Shown: positions 49,488-58,487 of the stretch, one piece after another | How the letters are laid out: each line of letters begins with the position of its first letter | Numbering within the stretch: position 1 is the first letter of the stretch | DNA from: Pontibacter sp. E15-1 | Lineage (GTDB): Bacteria; Bacteroidota; Bacteroidia; Cytophagales; Hymenobacteraceae | DNA length: 64,000 bases | NCBI RefSeq assembly: GCF_022601975.1 | Contig: NZ_JAKVIR010000029.1 | Span: forward strand, 1 to 64,000 | Reading direction: 5' to 3' | Made by a program: the position numbers and the translations under genes | The notes under the pieces: model-generated | Databases searched by the model: none | Told to the model about the DNA's origin: nothing | What the model saw: the letters and a program-made list of their open reading frames with translations, nothing else

Positions 49488-50468
49488 TTGTTGGTTGAGA
49501 AGACAAAAAATATAGCTCTATGGTTTATGAGGCCATTCCAGCCACGGACAAAGCAATACTGGCGTGTAGTATTGCTTTGTTTTGTGGCGGCCTCTACCTT
49601 TTGGCTCCTCAACGCGCTCAATAAAAGTTACTCTACGCAAACCACATACCCTATCCGGTTTGTGTATGACCAGAGAAGGCTGATCCCGATCAAGCCGCTG
49701 CCCGAGGAGGTTTCCATTAACGTGACGGGCAAAGGCTGGAAGCTGCTGCGCAAAACCCTGCGCCTGGAGGTGCAGCCCGCCGAGATCTATATCCGTAACC
49801 TGCCCCGCAACAATTATTTGCTGGGCTCCGCGCTGCGGCCGGCCCTTGTCAACTCGCTGGATGGCCTGCAGCTCAACTTTGTCGTGACGGACACGGTCTA
49901 CTTCAATTTCAACACGCGGGTGACGGCACGCATCCCGCTGCGCCTCGATACCTCCAGCCCCCTGACAGACGACCAGCACCTGGTGGTAGGGCCGGTGCGC
50001 ATCACCCCCGACTCCGTCACTTTTGTCGGGCCTTCCTCACTGATCGACAGCCTGCCCAATCCTTTCGTGCTGCGCCTGCCAGAAAAGCAAACTCTTACGG
50101 AGTCTGCCAAAATATCGGTGCCGATCGACTACAACTATGCTTCGCTGATACAGGCCAGTATAAAAGAGGCCCAAATCGCGGTGGCTGTCAAGCCGCTGGT
50201 GCAAGACGAGCGGCAGGTGGCCCCAGACCTGATCAACGTGCCCAAAGACGTCAGGCTGTCCATCCGGCCCCCTCTTACTATGGTGCGGTATCAACTGCTG
50301 CAGGACTCGCTGCCGCTGCTAAACCGCAATGGCTTTAAAGTGATTTTAGACTACAGCAAGTTCAACCCAAATGACTCCACCTTGGTGCCGGAGTTGGTGC
50401 AAAAGCCACGCGGCATCCGGAATGTGGTGATGTGGCCGGAGCGGTTTAAGGCTGTCCAACAACAATAG
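49488..50468 (+). CDS. YbbR/CdaR-like domain protein
   Basis: 326 residues with an N-terminal membrane anchor (YWRVVLLCFVAASTFWLLNAL) and a tandem of beta-rich YbbR-like domains outside the membrane (VSINVTGKGWKLLRKTLRLE, then VGPVRITPDSVTFVGPSSLI). In Firmicutes, YbbR/CdaR regulates the diadenylate cyclase CdaA, which is not adjacent here. The start is TTG at 49488; ATG at 49527 (MRPFQPRTK) is a good alternative that leaves the anchor intact. Three bases precede coaE. Confidence 0.85.
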   Translation: MLVEKTKNIALWFMRPFQPRTKQYWRVVLLCFVAASTFWLLNALNKSYSTQTTYPIRFVYDQRRLIPIKPLPEEVSINVTGKGWKLLRKTLRLEVQPAEIYIRNLPRNNYLLGSALRPALVNSLDGLQLNFVVTDTVYFNFNTRVTARIPLRLDTSSPLTDDQHLVVGPVRITPDSVTFVGPSSLIDSLPNPFVLRLPEKQTLTESAKISVPIDYNYASLIQASIKEAQIAVAVKPLVQDERQVAPDLINVPKDVRLSIRPPLTMVRYQLLQDSLPLLNRNGFKVILDYSKFNPNDSTLVPELVQKPRGIRNVVMWPERFKAVQQQ

Positions 50469-50471
50469 CGT

Positions 50472-51068
50472 ATGCTCAAAGTAGGTTTAACCGGCGGAAT
50501 CGGGGTAGGGAAAACAGTGGTTGGCCGCATGTTCTCGCTGCTCGGCGTGCCTGTTTACGACTCTGACGCACGGGCCAAATGGGTGATGCGCCACGACGAA
50601 ACGCTTCGCCTGGAGTTGGTGGATGCCTACGGGCTGAAGACCTTTACCGAGGAAGGTGACCTGAACCGCGATTACCTGGCACCGCTCGTGTTTGGCAACC
50701 CCGTGCTGCTGGAGCAACTCAATAGCCTGGTGCACCCGCATGTGCGCAACGACTTCACGAAATGGCTGGACTTGCAGGCCAAGGCGCCCTACGTGCTGAA
50801 AGAAGCCGCCCTGATGTATGAGTCGGAGGCCTGGAAGCAGATGGACCAGATCATCACGGTGCACGCGCCCATGGACGTGCGCATGAAACGGCTGCTGCAG
50901 CGCGATACGCACCGCACAGAAGCAGACATCAAAGCCATCATGGGGAAGCAGCTGAACGAGGACGAGCGGATGTCCCGGGCCGACCATATCATTTACAACG
51001 ACGGTCAGCAGGCCGTTATCCCACAGGTGCTACAGCTACACCAGCTCTTCCTGAGCCCATCGGCCTAA
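50472..51068 (+). CDS. coaE: Dephospho-CoA kinase
   Basis: Last step of coenzyme A synthesis, phosphorylating the ribose of dephospho-CoA. 198 residues. P-loop GLTGGIGVGKTVV at 5-17. VYDSDARAKWVM and HPHVRNDFTKWL follow, and the substrate lid is LLQRDTHRTEADIKAIMGKQ. It closes the nusB-led run. panC and panD at 16-17 kb are the upstream pathway genes. Next comes tRNA-Val on the opposite strand. Confidence 0.96.
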   Translation: MLKVGLTGGIGVGKTVVGRMFSLLGVPVYDSDARAKWVMRHDETLRLELVDAYGLKTFTEEGDLNRDYLAPLVFGNPVLLEQLNSLVHPHVRNDFTKWLDLQAKAPYVLKEAALMYESEAWKQMDQIITVHAPMDVRMKRLLQRDTHRTEADIKAIMGKQLNEDERMSRADHIIYNDGQQAVIPQVLQLHQLFLSPSA

Positions 51069-51221
51069 AGCCTTACTGAGATTTGCCCTTCGAGGCGCTG
51101 CCAAAGAAGACGGCAGCGCCGGATACTGATTGCCCTGTTTACAGCGTTCCCTTGGTATAAAGAGGCTGCAAATGAGATGGCATGCAGGCAGTTATGGAAG
51201 GATTTGAAAAAATGAGGACAT

Positions 51222-51251
51222 AAAAAAAGGACAACTTTGCAGTTGTCCTTT
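51222..51251 (-). terminator. Terminator of tRNA-Val
   Basis: AAAGGACAACT and AGTTGTCCTTT form an 11-bp stem around TTGC. On the minus strand it is followed by seven T residues, three bases after the tRNA. Confidence 0.9.
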
Positions 51252-51253
51252 CG

Positions 51254-51328
51254 TGGGGCGTACTGGATTCGAACCAGTGACCCCCTGCTTGTAAGGCAGG
51301 TGCTCTGAACCAGCTGAGCTAACACCCC
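51254..51328 (-). tRNA. tRNA-Val (UAC)
   Basis: 75-base cloverleaf on the minus strand. Acceptor GGGGTGT/ACGCCCC with one G-U pair, D arm AGCTCAGCTGGTTCAGAGC, anticodon stem CCTGC/GCAGG with loop CTTACAA (anticodon TAC), T arm CTGGTTCGAATCCAG, discriminator A. CCA is not encoded. Confidence 0.97.
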
Positions 51329-51369
51329 GTTTTGGTGTTTCAGAGACCTTTTGTCCCTGTTTGATGATG

Positions 51370-51400
51370 CAAATATGGGGCATATTTTTTTAATCGCAAA
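51370..51400 (-). promoter_or_regulatory. Promoter of tRNA-Val
   Basis: On the minus strand TTTG (51397-51400), a 19-base spacer and CATATTTG (51370-51377), seven of eight -7 consensus bases, about 41 bases ahead of the tRNA. Confidence 0.6.
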
Positions 51401-51447
51401 ACATTTGGAAAAAAATTCTTAAATTTTTTTTCGGGGCGGAGGGCCTC

Positions 51448-51478
51448 TTGTTCGCGTGTTTTAACTGGTGTACCTTTG
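51448..51478 (+). promoter_or_regulatory. Promoter of the AsmA-like gene
   Basis: TTG (51448-51450), a 20-base spacer and TACCTTTG (51471-51478), 37 bases before the GTG start at 51516. Confidence 0.6.
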
Positions 51479-51515
51479 GTTTCTGTAAGGTGCTAAAAAT
51501 CTGAACTTTCGGTTA

Positions 51516-54038
51516 GTGAAAAAAGGAGTTGTTAAAAAAGTGCTATTTTATGTTGTGGCAGGCATCACGGCTGCGATGGGAATAGCGTTTGGGTTGGTCT
51601 ACACTTACCAGGATAAAATAATAGAGCTTTTTGTGGACGAGGCGAACAAGCACATCAAAACGAAGGTGGAGGTGGGGCAGATTTCGCTTTCGCTGTTCGA
51701 CAAGTTTCCGCATGTGGCCGTGAGCCTGGACCAGGTGAACGTGCATGAGGGCTTGCCGGAGAGCACAGAGTCGCTGGCGCGGGCCGACAAGCTGTACTTT
51801 ACCTTCAGCCTGCTGGATGTGCTGCGCGGCGCCTACAGCGTGAAGGAGTTTTATATGGAAAAGGGCGAGGTATACGTGAAGGTGCTGCCGGACGGAAGCG
51901 TGAACTACGAGGTGATCGCCTCCGACACGACCGCCTCAGACGATGAAGGCTTCTCCTTTGACCTCGAGAAGATCAGTCTCAGCGAAGTGGCGCTGCATTA
52001 CATAGACCAGCAGCTGCAACAGACCTACGAGGTAGACGCGCGCCAGCTGGTAGCCGCGCTGGCCATCACCCCGGAGACTATTGCGATAGAGGCAAACGGA
52101 AGCACATCCATCCATACCATAAAAATAGGCACAGGCGAGTATTTTAAGGGCAAGAAGGTGGAGCTGGCCACAGCGCTTCGCATCGACAGGGCGGCGCGCA
52201 CGATACAGCTTGAGCCCTCGGTGGTGCAGGTGGAGGGGGCAGCTTACGAAGTGGGCGGGACCATCGCCTATACCGGCCCCACGGCTCTTGACCTGAAGCT
52301 GGAGGGAAAGAACACCAGTATCCAATCCATCTTGTCGCTGCTGCCGCAGGAGATAACCCGCGAGCTGAGCCAGTACCGCAGCGAAGGAGAGGTATACTTT
52401 GCCGGAACCGTGAAAGGCAACGCCTCCTCCAAAGAAACACCCCTGATCAACATCAGCTTTGGGGCCCGAAACGCCTCCTTCTATCACCCGGACGCCAAGC
52501 AGAAGGTAGAGAAGGTTAACCTGAAAGGGAGCTTCACGAACGGGGAAAAGCAGATTGCCGCCACCTCTGCCCTGAAACTGGAGAACCTGAGCGGCGTGCT
52601 GAGCGGGAGGCCCTTTAAAGGCAACCTGACCTATCGCAACTTCAACAACCCGAACATTGCCTTCGATGTGCAGGGGATGCTGGATGTAGGCTACGTGCTG
52701 GGGCTGGCCAAGCTGGAGCAGGTGCGCAAAGGCAGCGGCCTGGCCGATGTGCGCATCGCCTTCTCGGGCAACCTGAATGAGTTTAAGGCGCGCCCCGGCA
52801 ACAGCACCGTGAGCACAACCGGAGACATTACGCTGCACAACGTGTCGCTTACGCTGCAGGACCTGCCGTTGCCCCTCAGCAACCTGAGCGGCAACTTCAT
52901 GTTCAAGCGCAACGATGTGGCGGTGTCTGATTTTAAGGGCAAGCTGGGCGAGTCTGACTTTGTGGTGAACGGCATGTTCAAGAACATGATGGCCTGGCTG
53001 CTGCTGGACCGGCAGCGCCTGCTGGTGGAGGCTGATTTCAGCAGCCATTACCTCAACTTCGACCAGTTGCTGAGCGAGGAGCTGAATACGGCCGAGGCCG
53101 ACCGCACGGGCAAAGGCAGCGGCGACAATTACAAGTTCGTGGTCTCGCCCAACATTGCCTTCGACCTAAGCGCCTCTATCGACCGGTTGCGTTTCAGGCG
53201 TTTCAGAGGCAAGCGGATGCGGGGCGAGGTGAAGCTGCGCAACCAGGTGCTGTCCACGCCAAACATCTCCTTCAGTGCCGTGGGCGGCGAGTTTTCCGTG
53301 CGGGGCACGCTCGACGCCCGTACCCGCGACCATATCAAAGTGAGCACGGCGGCCAAGCTGACCAACATGAGCGTGGACAGTCTGTTTTACGTGTTCGAGA
53401 ACTTTCATCAGGACTTTATAGAAGAGCGCCACCTGCGCGGCCAGCTGACGGCCAACATTGTCTCGGATGTGTTTCTCAACAGCCAGCTAGACCCCAAGAC
53501 GAACCTGCTGCAAGCCGAGATAGAGGCTACCGTGCGCAACGGGCAGCTTGTCGGCTTTGCGCCCATGCAAAAGATGTCGGCGTTTGTGAAGCGCTCCGAA
53601 CTGGCCAACATGCGCTTTGCGGAACTGCACAACAACTTCTGGATACAGCAGCGCACGATCTATATCCCCGAGATGGATATCCGGTCCAACGTGTCGGCGG
53701 CCCCGGTGGTGTCGATCTCCGGCACCCATACCTTCGACCAGCGGATGGACTATAAGATAAAGCTGCCTTTGCTCGGGAGCCGCCGCCCAGACAAGGACGC
53801 CGTGTTTGGCGTAGTGGCCGAAGACCGCGATGCCGGAGGCAGCAGCCTCTTCCTGACCCTGAAAGGCAATGAGAGCGACTTTAAGATTGCCTACGACAAC
53901 GAGCGGGTGCGCCAGAAAGTGAAAGCCGACCTGAAAGAAGAAGGGAGAGAGTTGAAAGACCTGCTTCGCGGCAAGAAGCCAAAAGCAAAGGAGAAAGAAA
54001 TACAGCTGGCGGAAGATACCTATTTTGACTTCGATTAG
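51516..54038 (+). CDS. AsmA-like (AsmA/YhdP/TamB-type) envelope protein
   Basis: 840 residues. One N-terminal membrane segment (about 9-31) anchors a very long periplasmic beta-rich body. The AsmA N-terminal signature is KVEVGQISLSLFDKFPHVAVSLDQV (about 50-75). The C-terminal AsmA_2-like part ends with YKIKLPLLGSRRPDKDAVFG. Members form hydrophobic grooves that bridge inner and outer membranes and are linked to phospholipid transport or outer-membrane assembly. The start is GTG. The C-terminal tail is Lys/Glu-rich. The gene is monocistronic, with its own promoter. Confidence 0.9.
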   Translation: MKKGVVKKVLFYVVAGITAAMGIAFGLVYTYQDKIIELFVDEANKHIKTKVEVGQISLSLFDKFPHVAVSLDQVNVHEGLPESTESLARADKLYFTFSLLDVLRGAYSVKEFYMEKGEVYVKVLPDGSVNYEVIASDTTASDDEGFSFDLEKISLSEVALHYIDQQLQQTYEVDARQLVAALAITPETIAIEANGSTSIHTIKIGTGEYFKGKKVELATALRIDRAARTIQLEPSVVQVEGAAYEVGGTIAYTGPTALDLKLEGKNTSIQSILSLLPQEITRELSQYRSEGEVYFAGTVKGNASSKETPLINISFGARNASFYHPDAKQKVEKVNLKGSFTNGEKQIAATSALKLENLSGVLSGRPFKGNLTYRNFNNPNIAFDVQGMLDVGYVLGLAKLEQVRKGSGLADVRIAFSGNLNEFKARPGNSTVSTTGDITLHNVSLTLQDLPLPLSNLSGNFMFKRNDVAVSDFKGKLGESDFVVNGMFKNMMAWLLLDRQRLLVEADFSSHYLNFDQLLSEELNTAEADRTGKGSGDNYKFVVSPNIAFDLSASIDRLRFRRFRGKRMRGEVKLRNQVLSTPNISFSAVGGEFSVRGTLDARTRDHIKVSTAAKLTNMSVDSLFYVFENFHQDFIEERHLRGQLTANIVSDVFLNSQLDPKTNLLQAEIEATVRNGQLVGFAPMQKMSAFVKRSELANMRFAELHNNFWIQQRTIYIPEMDIRSNVSAAPVVSISGTHTFDQRMDYKIKLPLLGSRRPDKDAVFGVVAEDRDAGGSSLFLTLKGNESDFKIAYDNERVRQKVKADLKEEGRELKDLLRGKKPKAKEKEIQLAEDTYFDFD

Positions 54039-54332
54039 CAGCCGTGAAGCGCCATTCTATTAAATAGTATAATTCATATAGTTTGAAAGCTGAATTTACG
54101 TTGGCATGGTTATTTGGGCCATTCACCCTTAATATCAACCCCTGTCAATGGTATTTGTATTATTGCTGTAACTATGGCTCGTGCGGGGCGTTAAAGATAT
54201 CAAAACTGCAATAGAGCAGAGTTGCAGTAAGAGATTTGAAGTTTAAAACTACAGCTGTTTTTAAGATAAATACTCGGGGCCGGCAATCAGCGCCAAGTAT
54301 AATTTAAATAAGATTAATAATATAAGGGTGAA
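54039..54332. other. AT-rich spacer, possible small RNA
   Basis: About 300 bases without a credible frame. ACTGCAA/TTGCAGT form a short hairpin near 54207-54230, and the spacer ends in a strong terminator. No clear TAnnTTTG promoter was found, so a non-coding RNA is only a possibility. Confidence 0.3.
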
Positions 54333-54361
54333 AAAAAAGCCGGAGCTTCTCCGGCTTTTTT
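54333..54361. terminator. Bidirectional terminator, 13-bp stem
   Basis: AAAAAAGCCGGAG and CTCCGGCTTTTTT pair perfectly around CTT. A and T runs on both sides serve both strands; it lies 18 bases after the mscS-like stop. Confidence 0.92.
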
Positions 54362-54379
54362 GTGTTTATACCTTTCCGG

Positions 54380-55546
54380 TTACTCCATGTCAGACTCTTT
54401 TGCAGCGGGGTATGGCGACGCGGCGGTAAGCGGAGGGGTATGGGTGGGCCGCTGCAGATGCAGGGTCTGTGTCGGGAAGGCAAACTCAGCCCCGTTCCGC
54501 TCCACGATTTCCACAATCTTGTAATTGACCTCCTCTTTCACATCAATAAACTCATTCCAGTCCATCGTGTCCACAAAGTACAGGATCATCACATCTTTGG
54601 AATGGGCCCCCAGGTTCAGGAAACGGATGCGGCCCTCCTGGTTGGTGCGGGGATGATGGTCTATATACTCCTGGATTTCGCGGCTAATGGCCCGGATCTG
54701 CTCCGAAGTGGTGCCATAGGTCAGGTTGATGTCGAACTTGGCGCGACGGAAGGTGCGCAGGGTCAGGTTGTCCAGCGGCTTGTCGATCATGAACTTGTTG
54801 GGCAGCGTCACGAAGCTTTTCTCCAGGGTGCGGATGCGTGTGCTCCGGAAGCCGATCTTCTCCACCACGCCCAGCAACTCTCCCACTTGCACCAGGTCGC
54901 CGATCACAAAAGGCTGATCCAGGAAGATGGTGAAGGAGGCCAGCAGGTTCTCAAGGCTTTCTTTGGCGGCGAAGGCAATGGCCAGGCCACCCACACCCAG
55001 TCCGGCCACGAGCCCGGCCACATTCACGCCAAACACCAGCCCCAGCATCGACAAGAAAGAGAAGATGACGAGCAGCACCTTCGAGAAGTCCTTGAAGAAG
55101 GGCACCAGCTGGTCGTCCAGCTTCGAGGCAGTTTGCTCGGCACGGTGCTTGAAAATCAACCCGACGAAATCGACGAAGCGAAGCACCACCCAGGTGAGGG
55201 CCACAATCACGAACACCTGATAGGTGCGGAACGCGAATGTTTTGACAAAAGGGTCGCCTTTGCGGATCTCGGTGGGGTCGAGGGGATAGTCCAGCACCAG
55301 GAACGCGAAGTACAGGAAAAACAGAAACAGCAGCACCTCCAGCGGCTGTATGAGCAGGTGCTTGAAGGCCGACTGGTTGTCGTTGCCGTTAGAGAAGCGG
55401 TTGACCAGCTTGTAGAGCACCCCGGACAGAAGTCTGGACAGTAGCGTCTTGAAGATAAAGCCAAACAGCAGGATGCCCGCAAAAATCAGGAACTCTTGTA
55501 CGGTGTTGCCCAGAAACTCATAGGCAAGGATTTCTCTCCAGTTCAT
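54380..55546 (-). CDS. Mechanosensitive ion channel of the MscS family
   Basis: 388 residues, longer than E. coli MscS (286). Membrane segments are at about 15-35, 65-85 and 105-125, with the pore-lining helix in VAGLVAGLGVGGLAIAFAAKES (about 163-184). The beta domain follows: DQPFVIGDLVQVGELLGVVE and FRSTRIRTLEKSFVTLPNKFM. It opens under membrane tension to release solutes. The C-terminal tail is Ala/Pro-rich and variable. Five bases after the glutamate dehydrogenase stop on the same strand, so probably co-transcribed. Confidence 0.92.
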   Translation of the reverse strand: MNWREILAYEFLGNTVQEFLIFAGILLFGFIFKTLLSRLLSGVLYKLVNRFSNGNDNQSAFKHLLIQPLEVLLFLFFLYFAFLVLDYPLDPTEIRKGDPFVKTFAFRTYQVFVIVALTWVVLRFVDFVGLIFKHRAEQTASKLDDQLVPFFKDFSKVLLVIFSFLSMLGLVFGVNVAGLVAGLGVGGLAIAFAAKESLENLLASFTIFLDQPFVIGDLVQVGELLGVVEKIGFRSTRIRTLEKSFVTLPNKFMIDKPLDNLTLRTFRRAKFDINLTYGTTSEQIRAISREIQEYIDHHPRTNQEGRIRFLNLGAHSKDVMILYFVDTMDWNEFIDVKEEVNYKIVEIVERNGAEFAFPTQTLHLQRPTHTPPLTAASPYPAAKESDME

Positions 55547-55551
55547 ATCGG

Positions 55552-56778
55552 TTAAAGCAACTGGCTCAACGCTATTTCAAAACTTGTCTTGGCGATCTCG
55601 GTTTTCTGGCCGCTCTTCTCAAAGGCCTTTTGCAGGGCCGCGCGGATGGTAGCGGAAATGTCCGTGAAGATAGCCTCGTCGGTAATCTCCACCTCACTCT
55701 CCATAAGGTAGGCAAACACGCGCGCCATACCGCAGTTGGCGATAAAATCGGGAATCACGGCCAGGTTGTGGTCGGCAAACTCGCCGGTGGGGCCGAAGAA
55801 GATCTCCGGATCCTGGAACGGCACGTTGGCGCCTGAGGAGATCACCTCCATGCCACTGCTGATCATTTGCTCTACCTGCACCCTGGACACAAGTCGGGAC
55901 GAGGCGGCAGGTATAAAGATCTCGGCCGGGAGCGACCAGATGCGCGCGTCCACCTCCTCAAAAGGCAGCAGCCCCGCCGGGTTCAGGGCATTGCCCTGGC
56001 GGTTGAGAAACAGCTCCGTCACTTCCTCAAAAGTAAAGCCCTCCTCTTTTATCAGCCCGCCGGCCCTGTCGATGATGCCCACGACCCTGACGCCCCTGGA
56101 GGCAAGGTAATAGGCTGCCGAGGCACCCACGTTTCCCCAGCCCTGTATAATGGCCCGCTTGCCGGCGTATGTGCCGCCCCATATATCATAATACTGGCAC
56201 ACAGACTCCGCCACGCCATACCCCGTGATCATATCGGCAATGGTGTATTTGCGTGCGGTGGAGGGGGAGTAATGCGGGTCCTCGATAACCTTCACGACTC
56301 CCTGGCGCAGTTGCCCGATCTTGTTTATCTTTTGCGGCTCCGTTGCGTTGAAGTGGCCGTTCACGATGCCCTCCTGCGGGTGCCACAGGCCATACTCCTC
56401 CGTGATCGGGATCACCTCGTGTATCTCATCCACATTCAGGTCGCCGCCGGTGCCGTAGTAGTTTTTGAGCAGCGGAATCACCACTTTATACCAGCGCTCG
56501 AGCACCCCGCGCTTGCGCGGGTCGGCGGGGTCGAAGTTGATGCCGGACTTGGCGCCGCCAATGGCTGGGCCGGACACGGTGAACTTTACCTCCATCGTCT
56601 TTGCCAGCGACTCCACCTCGCGCTTGTCGAGGCCTTTGCGCATGCGCGTGCCGCCGCCTGCCGCCCCGCCCCGCAACGAGTTGATCACAACCCAGCCCTC
56701 TGCCTCCGTCTCGGCGTCTTTCCACTCAAAGACGATCTCAGGTTGCCTATTCTCAAACTTAGCCAGTAGTTCTTTCAT
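55552..56778 (-). CDS. Glutamate dehydrogenase (Glu/Leu/Phe/Val family)
   Basis: 408 residues interconverting glutamate and 2-oxoglutarate with NAD(P). It contains GGGTRMRKGLDKREV, SGPAIGGAKSGINFDPADP with the catalytic lysine, and GTGGDLNVDEIHEVIP. The cofactor loop is IQGWGNVGASAAYYLASRG. The length and GPAIGGAKSGI separate it from the 366-residue leucine dehydrogenase at 44.8 kb. Within the wider family the exact substrate cannot be fixed from sequence alone. It is probably transcribed with the MscS gene; a link to osmotic adjustment through glutamate is speculative. Confidence 0.85.
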   Translation of the reverse strand: MKELLAKFENRQPEIVFEWKDAETEAEGWVVINSLRGGAAGGGTRMRKGLDKREVESLAKTMEVKFTVSGPAIGGAKSGINFDPADPRKRGVLERWYKVVIPLLKNYYGTGGDLNVDEIHEVIPITEEYGLWHPQEGIVNGHFNATEPQKINKIGQLRQGVVKVIEDPHYSPSTARKYTIADMITGYGVAESVCQYYDIWGGTYAGKRAIIQGWGNVGASAAYYLASRGVRVVGIIDRAGGLIKEEGFTFEEVTELFLNRQGNALNPAGLLPFEEVDARIWSLPAEIFIPAASSRLVSRVQVEQMISSGMEVISSGANVPFQDPEIFFGPTGEFADHNLAVIPDFIANCGMARVFAYLMESEVEITDEAIFTDISATIRAALQKAFEKSGQKTEIAKTSFEIALSQLL

Positions 56779-56848
56779 CTGTTTTTATGTTTGTGCCTCC
56801 GTTCCCCAAAGGTACAAAAATAGATCGGAGCGTGCAGGCAAAGCGCGC

Positions 56849-57922
56849 TCAGCACAGGTAGATGGAGCCGCCGATATTGTCGTGGGAGGCTCCGGTGACG
56901 CTGCGCAGGCAGTTGTGCTCCCCTCGCCAGCGCAGCACGCCCAGAAAGGCGAAAATCAGCGCTTCCTTAAACGCCACCACCACCGGTTCTGGCACCACCA
57001 CCTGGCACTGCTCCCCCAGGTACTCCTGCAGCACCTGCACCAGGTAACCGTTGAAGGCGCCCCCACCCGTTAGCAGCAGGCGATGGGTGCCCCCATGGAG
57101 CGGTGGCAGGGCCAGCCTCAGCTGCTCCGCAATGTGGTGGCAGACGGTGTGCAGCTGGTCGGGGATGGAGGCTTCGGAAGCCTGCAGGGTATGGAGGCTG
57201 TGCGCCAGCACCCACTCCTTGCCCAGCGACTTGGGGGCCGGGGCGGCGAAGTAGGCCGGGGCGTTCAGTTGCTGCAGCAGCGCGGGCGCAAGGGAACCGG
57301 AGCGGGCCACGTCACCGTTAGTATCATAGGCATGCCCCAGGCTGTTTGCCAGCGTATTCAGCAGCATGTTGCAGGCGCATATATCAAAGGCCAGCCGCTG
57401 GCCGTTCTGATTATATGAGACATTGGCGATGCCGCCCAGGTTGACGCAGTAATCATACTCTCCGAAAAGTAACTCGTCCCCGATCGGCACCAGCGGTGCT
57501 CCCTGGCCCCCCAGGGCAATATCCAGCGTACGGAAGTCGCTGACCACCGGCAGCTGCGCGTGGGCGGCAATATAGGCCCCATCGCCCAGCTGAAACGAGA
57601 TGTGTTTGTCGGGCTGGTGGAAGATAGTATGGCCGTGCGATGCAACAAAATCGGCGCGGATTCCGTGTTCCTGCACAAAACCAAGAACTTGTTGGCCCAG
57701 GTGCCTGCCAAAGGAATGGTGCAGCCGGATGAGCTCGGTACCGCTGGCTGTCTCGGCTTCCCGGAGGGATTCAATTAAAGTATTTGAATATTTTAATGTA
57801 TTTGTATGTAGTATTTTATATATCCAATTTTTTCTTTCGTACGTAAAGCAACAATGTGCCAAATCGAGGCCATCCAGAGAGGTGCCTGACATGAGGCCGA
57901 TCACTTGAAAAGAAGTATCCAT
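56849..57922 (-). CDS. anmK: Anhydro-N-acetylmuramic acid kinase
   Basis: 357 residues. Phosphorylates 1,6-anhydroMurNAc recovered from peptidoglycan turnover, giving MurNAc-6-phosphate. Signature FQVIGLMSGTSLDGLDLAHC near the N-terminus, then ASHGHTIFHQP and NLGGIANVSY. The last part has LLLTGGGAFNGYL. The frame remains open for two non-ATG codons upstream; ATG 57922 is the best start. A -7 box lies only three bases before it. A recycling partner, MurQ, is not in the window. glmS (13-15 kb) and GH25 are in the same wall-sugar theme. Confidence 0.95.
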   Translation of the reverse strand: MDTSFQVIGLMSGTSLDGLDLAHCCFTYERKNWIYKILHTNTLKYSNTLIESLREAETASGTELIRLHHSFGRHLGQQVLGFVQEHGIRADFVASHGHTIFHQPDKHISFQLGDGAYIAAHAQLPVVSDFRTLDIALGGQGAPLVPIGDELLFGEYDYCVNLGGIANVSYNQNGQRLAFDICACNMLLNTLANSLGHAYDTNGDVARSGSLAPALLQQLNAPAYFAAPAPKSLGKEWVLAHSLHTLQASEASIPDQLHTVCHHIAEQLRLALPPLHGGTHRLLLTGGGAFNGYLVQVLQEYLGEQCQVVVPEPVVVAFKEALIFAFLGVLRWRGEHNCLRSVTGASHDNIGGSIYLC

Positions 57923-57925
57923 CAC

Positions 57926-57933
57926 CAAAAATA
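57926..57933 (-). promoter_or_regulatory. -7 box immediately before anmK
   Basis: On the minus strand TATTTTTG fits TAnnTTTG and ends three bases before the ATG at 57922, implying a leaderless message, as seen for truA. Confidence 0.4.
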
Positions 57934-58051
57934 AGAAATATACGGGAATGTAGGTTCAGCCAAATAATGCAGGCCTCGTATATATCTTAATATGAATAAG
58001 ATTGTTAACTGAAAATAGAATTGTAGGAACTGTTAGGTATAATTAATTATT

Positions 58052-58360
58052 ATGAAAAGTTTATTATCAAGAGTAGAATCGAAGAAGATAGATAAGGCAG
58101 CGGCCATGCTTAAAGTGTTGGCCCACCCGAAGAGATTAGCAATCGTTGATTTGCTTGGAAAGGAGGACAAAATGACTGTAACTGAGATATATAAGCAGTT
58201 AGACCTCCCGCAAGCCATCGCTTCGCAGCATCTTATCACACTAAAAGACAAAGGTGTTTTGTCTTCCTTTAAAGTGGGGACGAAAATCTATTACTCCCTG
58301 GCCATCCCGAAGCTGATTGATGTGATTGATTGTTTGGAAGAGTGCTGCATTGATATTTAA
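58052..58360 (+). CDS. ArsR/SmtB-family winged-helix regulator
   Basis: 102 residues. The winged helix includes LKVLAHPKRLAIVDLLGKED (20-39), the recognition helix LPQAIASQHLITLKDKGVLSS, and the wing FKVGTKIYYSLA. The metal-binding CVC of the classical alpha-3 helix is missing. Instead, three cysteines cluster at the very C-terminus (CLEECC, about 95-100), where metal or thiol sensing could occur. The AT-rich 5' region is divergent from anmK. Targets unknown. Confidence 0.9.
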   Translation: MKSLLSRVESKKIDKAAAMLKVLAHPKRLAIVDLLGKEDKMTVTEIYKQLDLPQAIASQHLITLKDKGVLSSFKVGTKIYYSLAIPKLIDVIDCLEECCIDI

Positions 58361-58405
58361 TAGCCACAGCCGCTGTTAAAGCTCACCCTGCCACCCATCA
58401 AAAAC

Positions 58406-58465
58406 AGCCTGAGGCCTCCGCAATTCATCTAAAAATGAACGCTGCGGAGGCCTCAGGCTTTTATT
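58406..58465. terminator. Terminator with a 17-bp stem between arsR-like and hemA
   Basis: AGCCTGAGGCCTCCGCA and TGCGGAGGCCTCAGGCT pair exactly (58406-58422 / 58443-58459), with an inner hairpin TTCAT/ATGAA in the loop. Followed by TTTTATTTT on the plus strand. The genes are convergent. Confidence 0.9.
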
Positions 58466-58487
58466 TTAACTAACAAAAAATGGCTGT

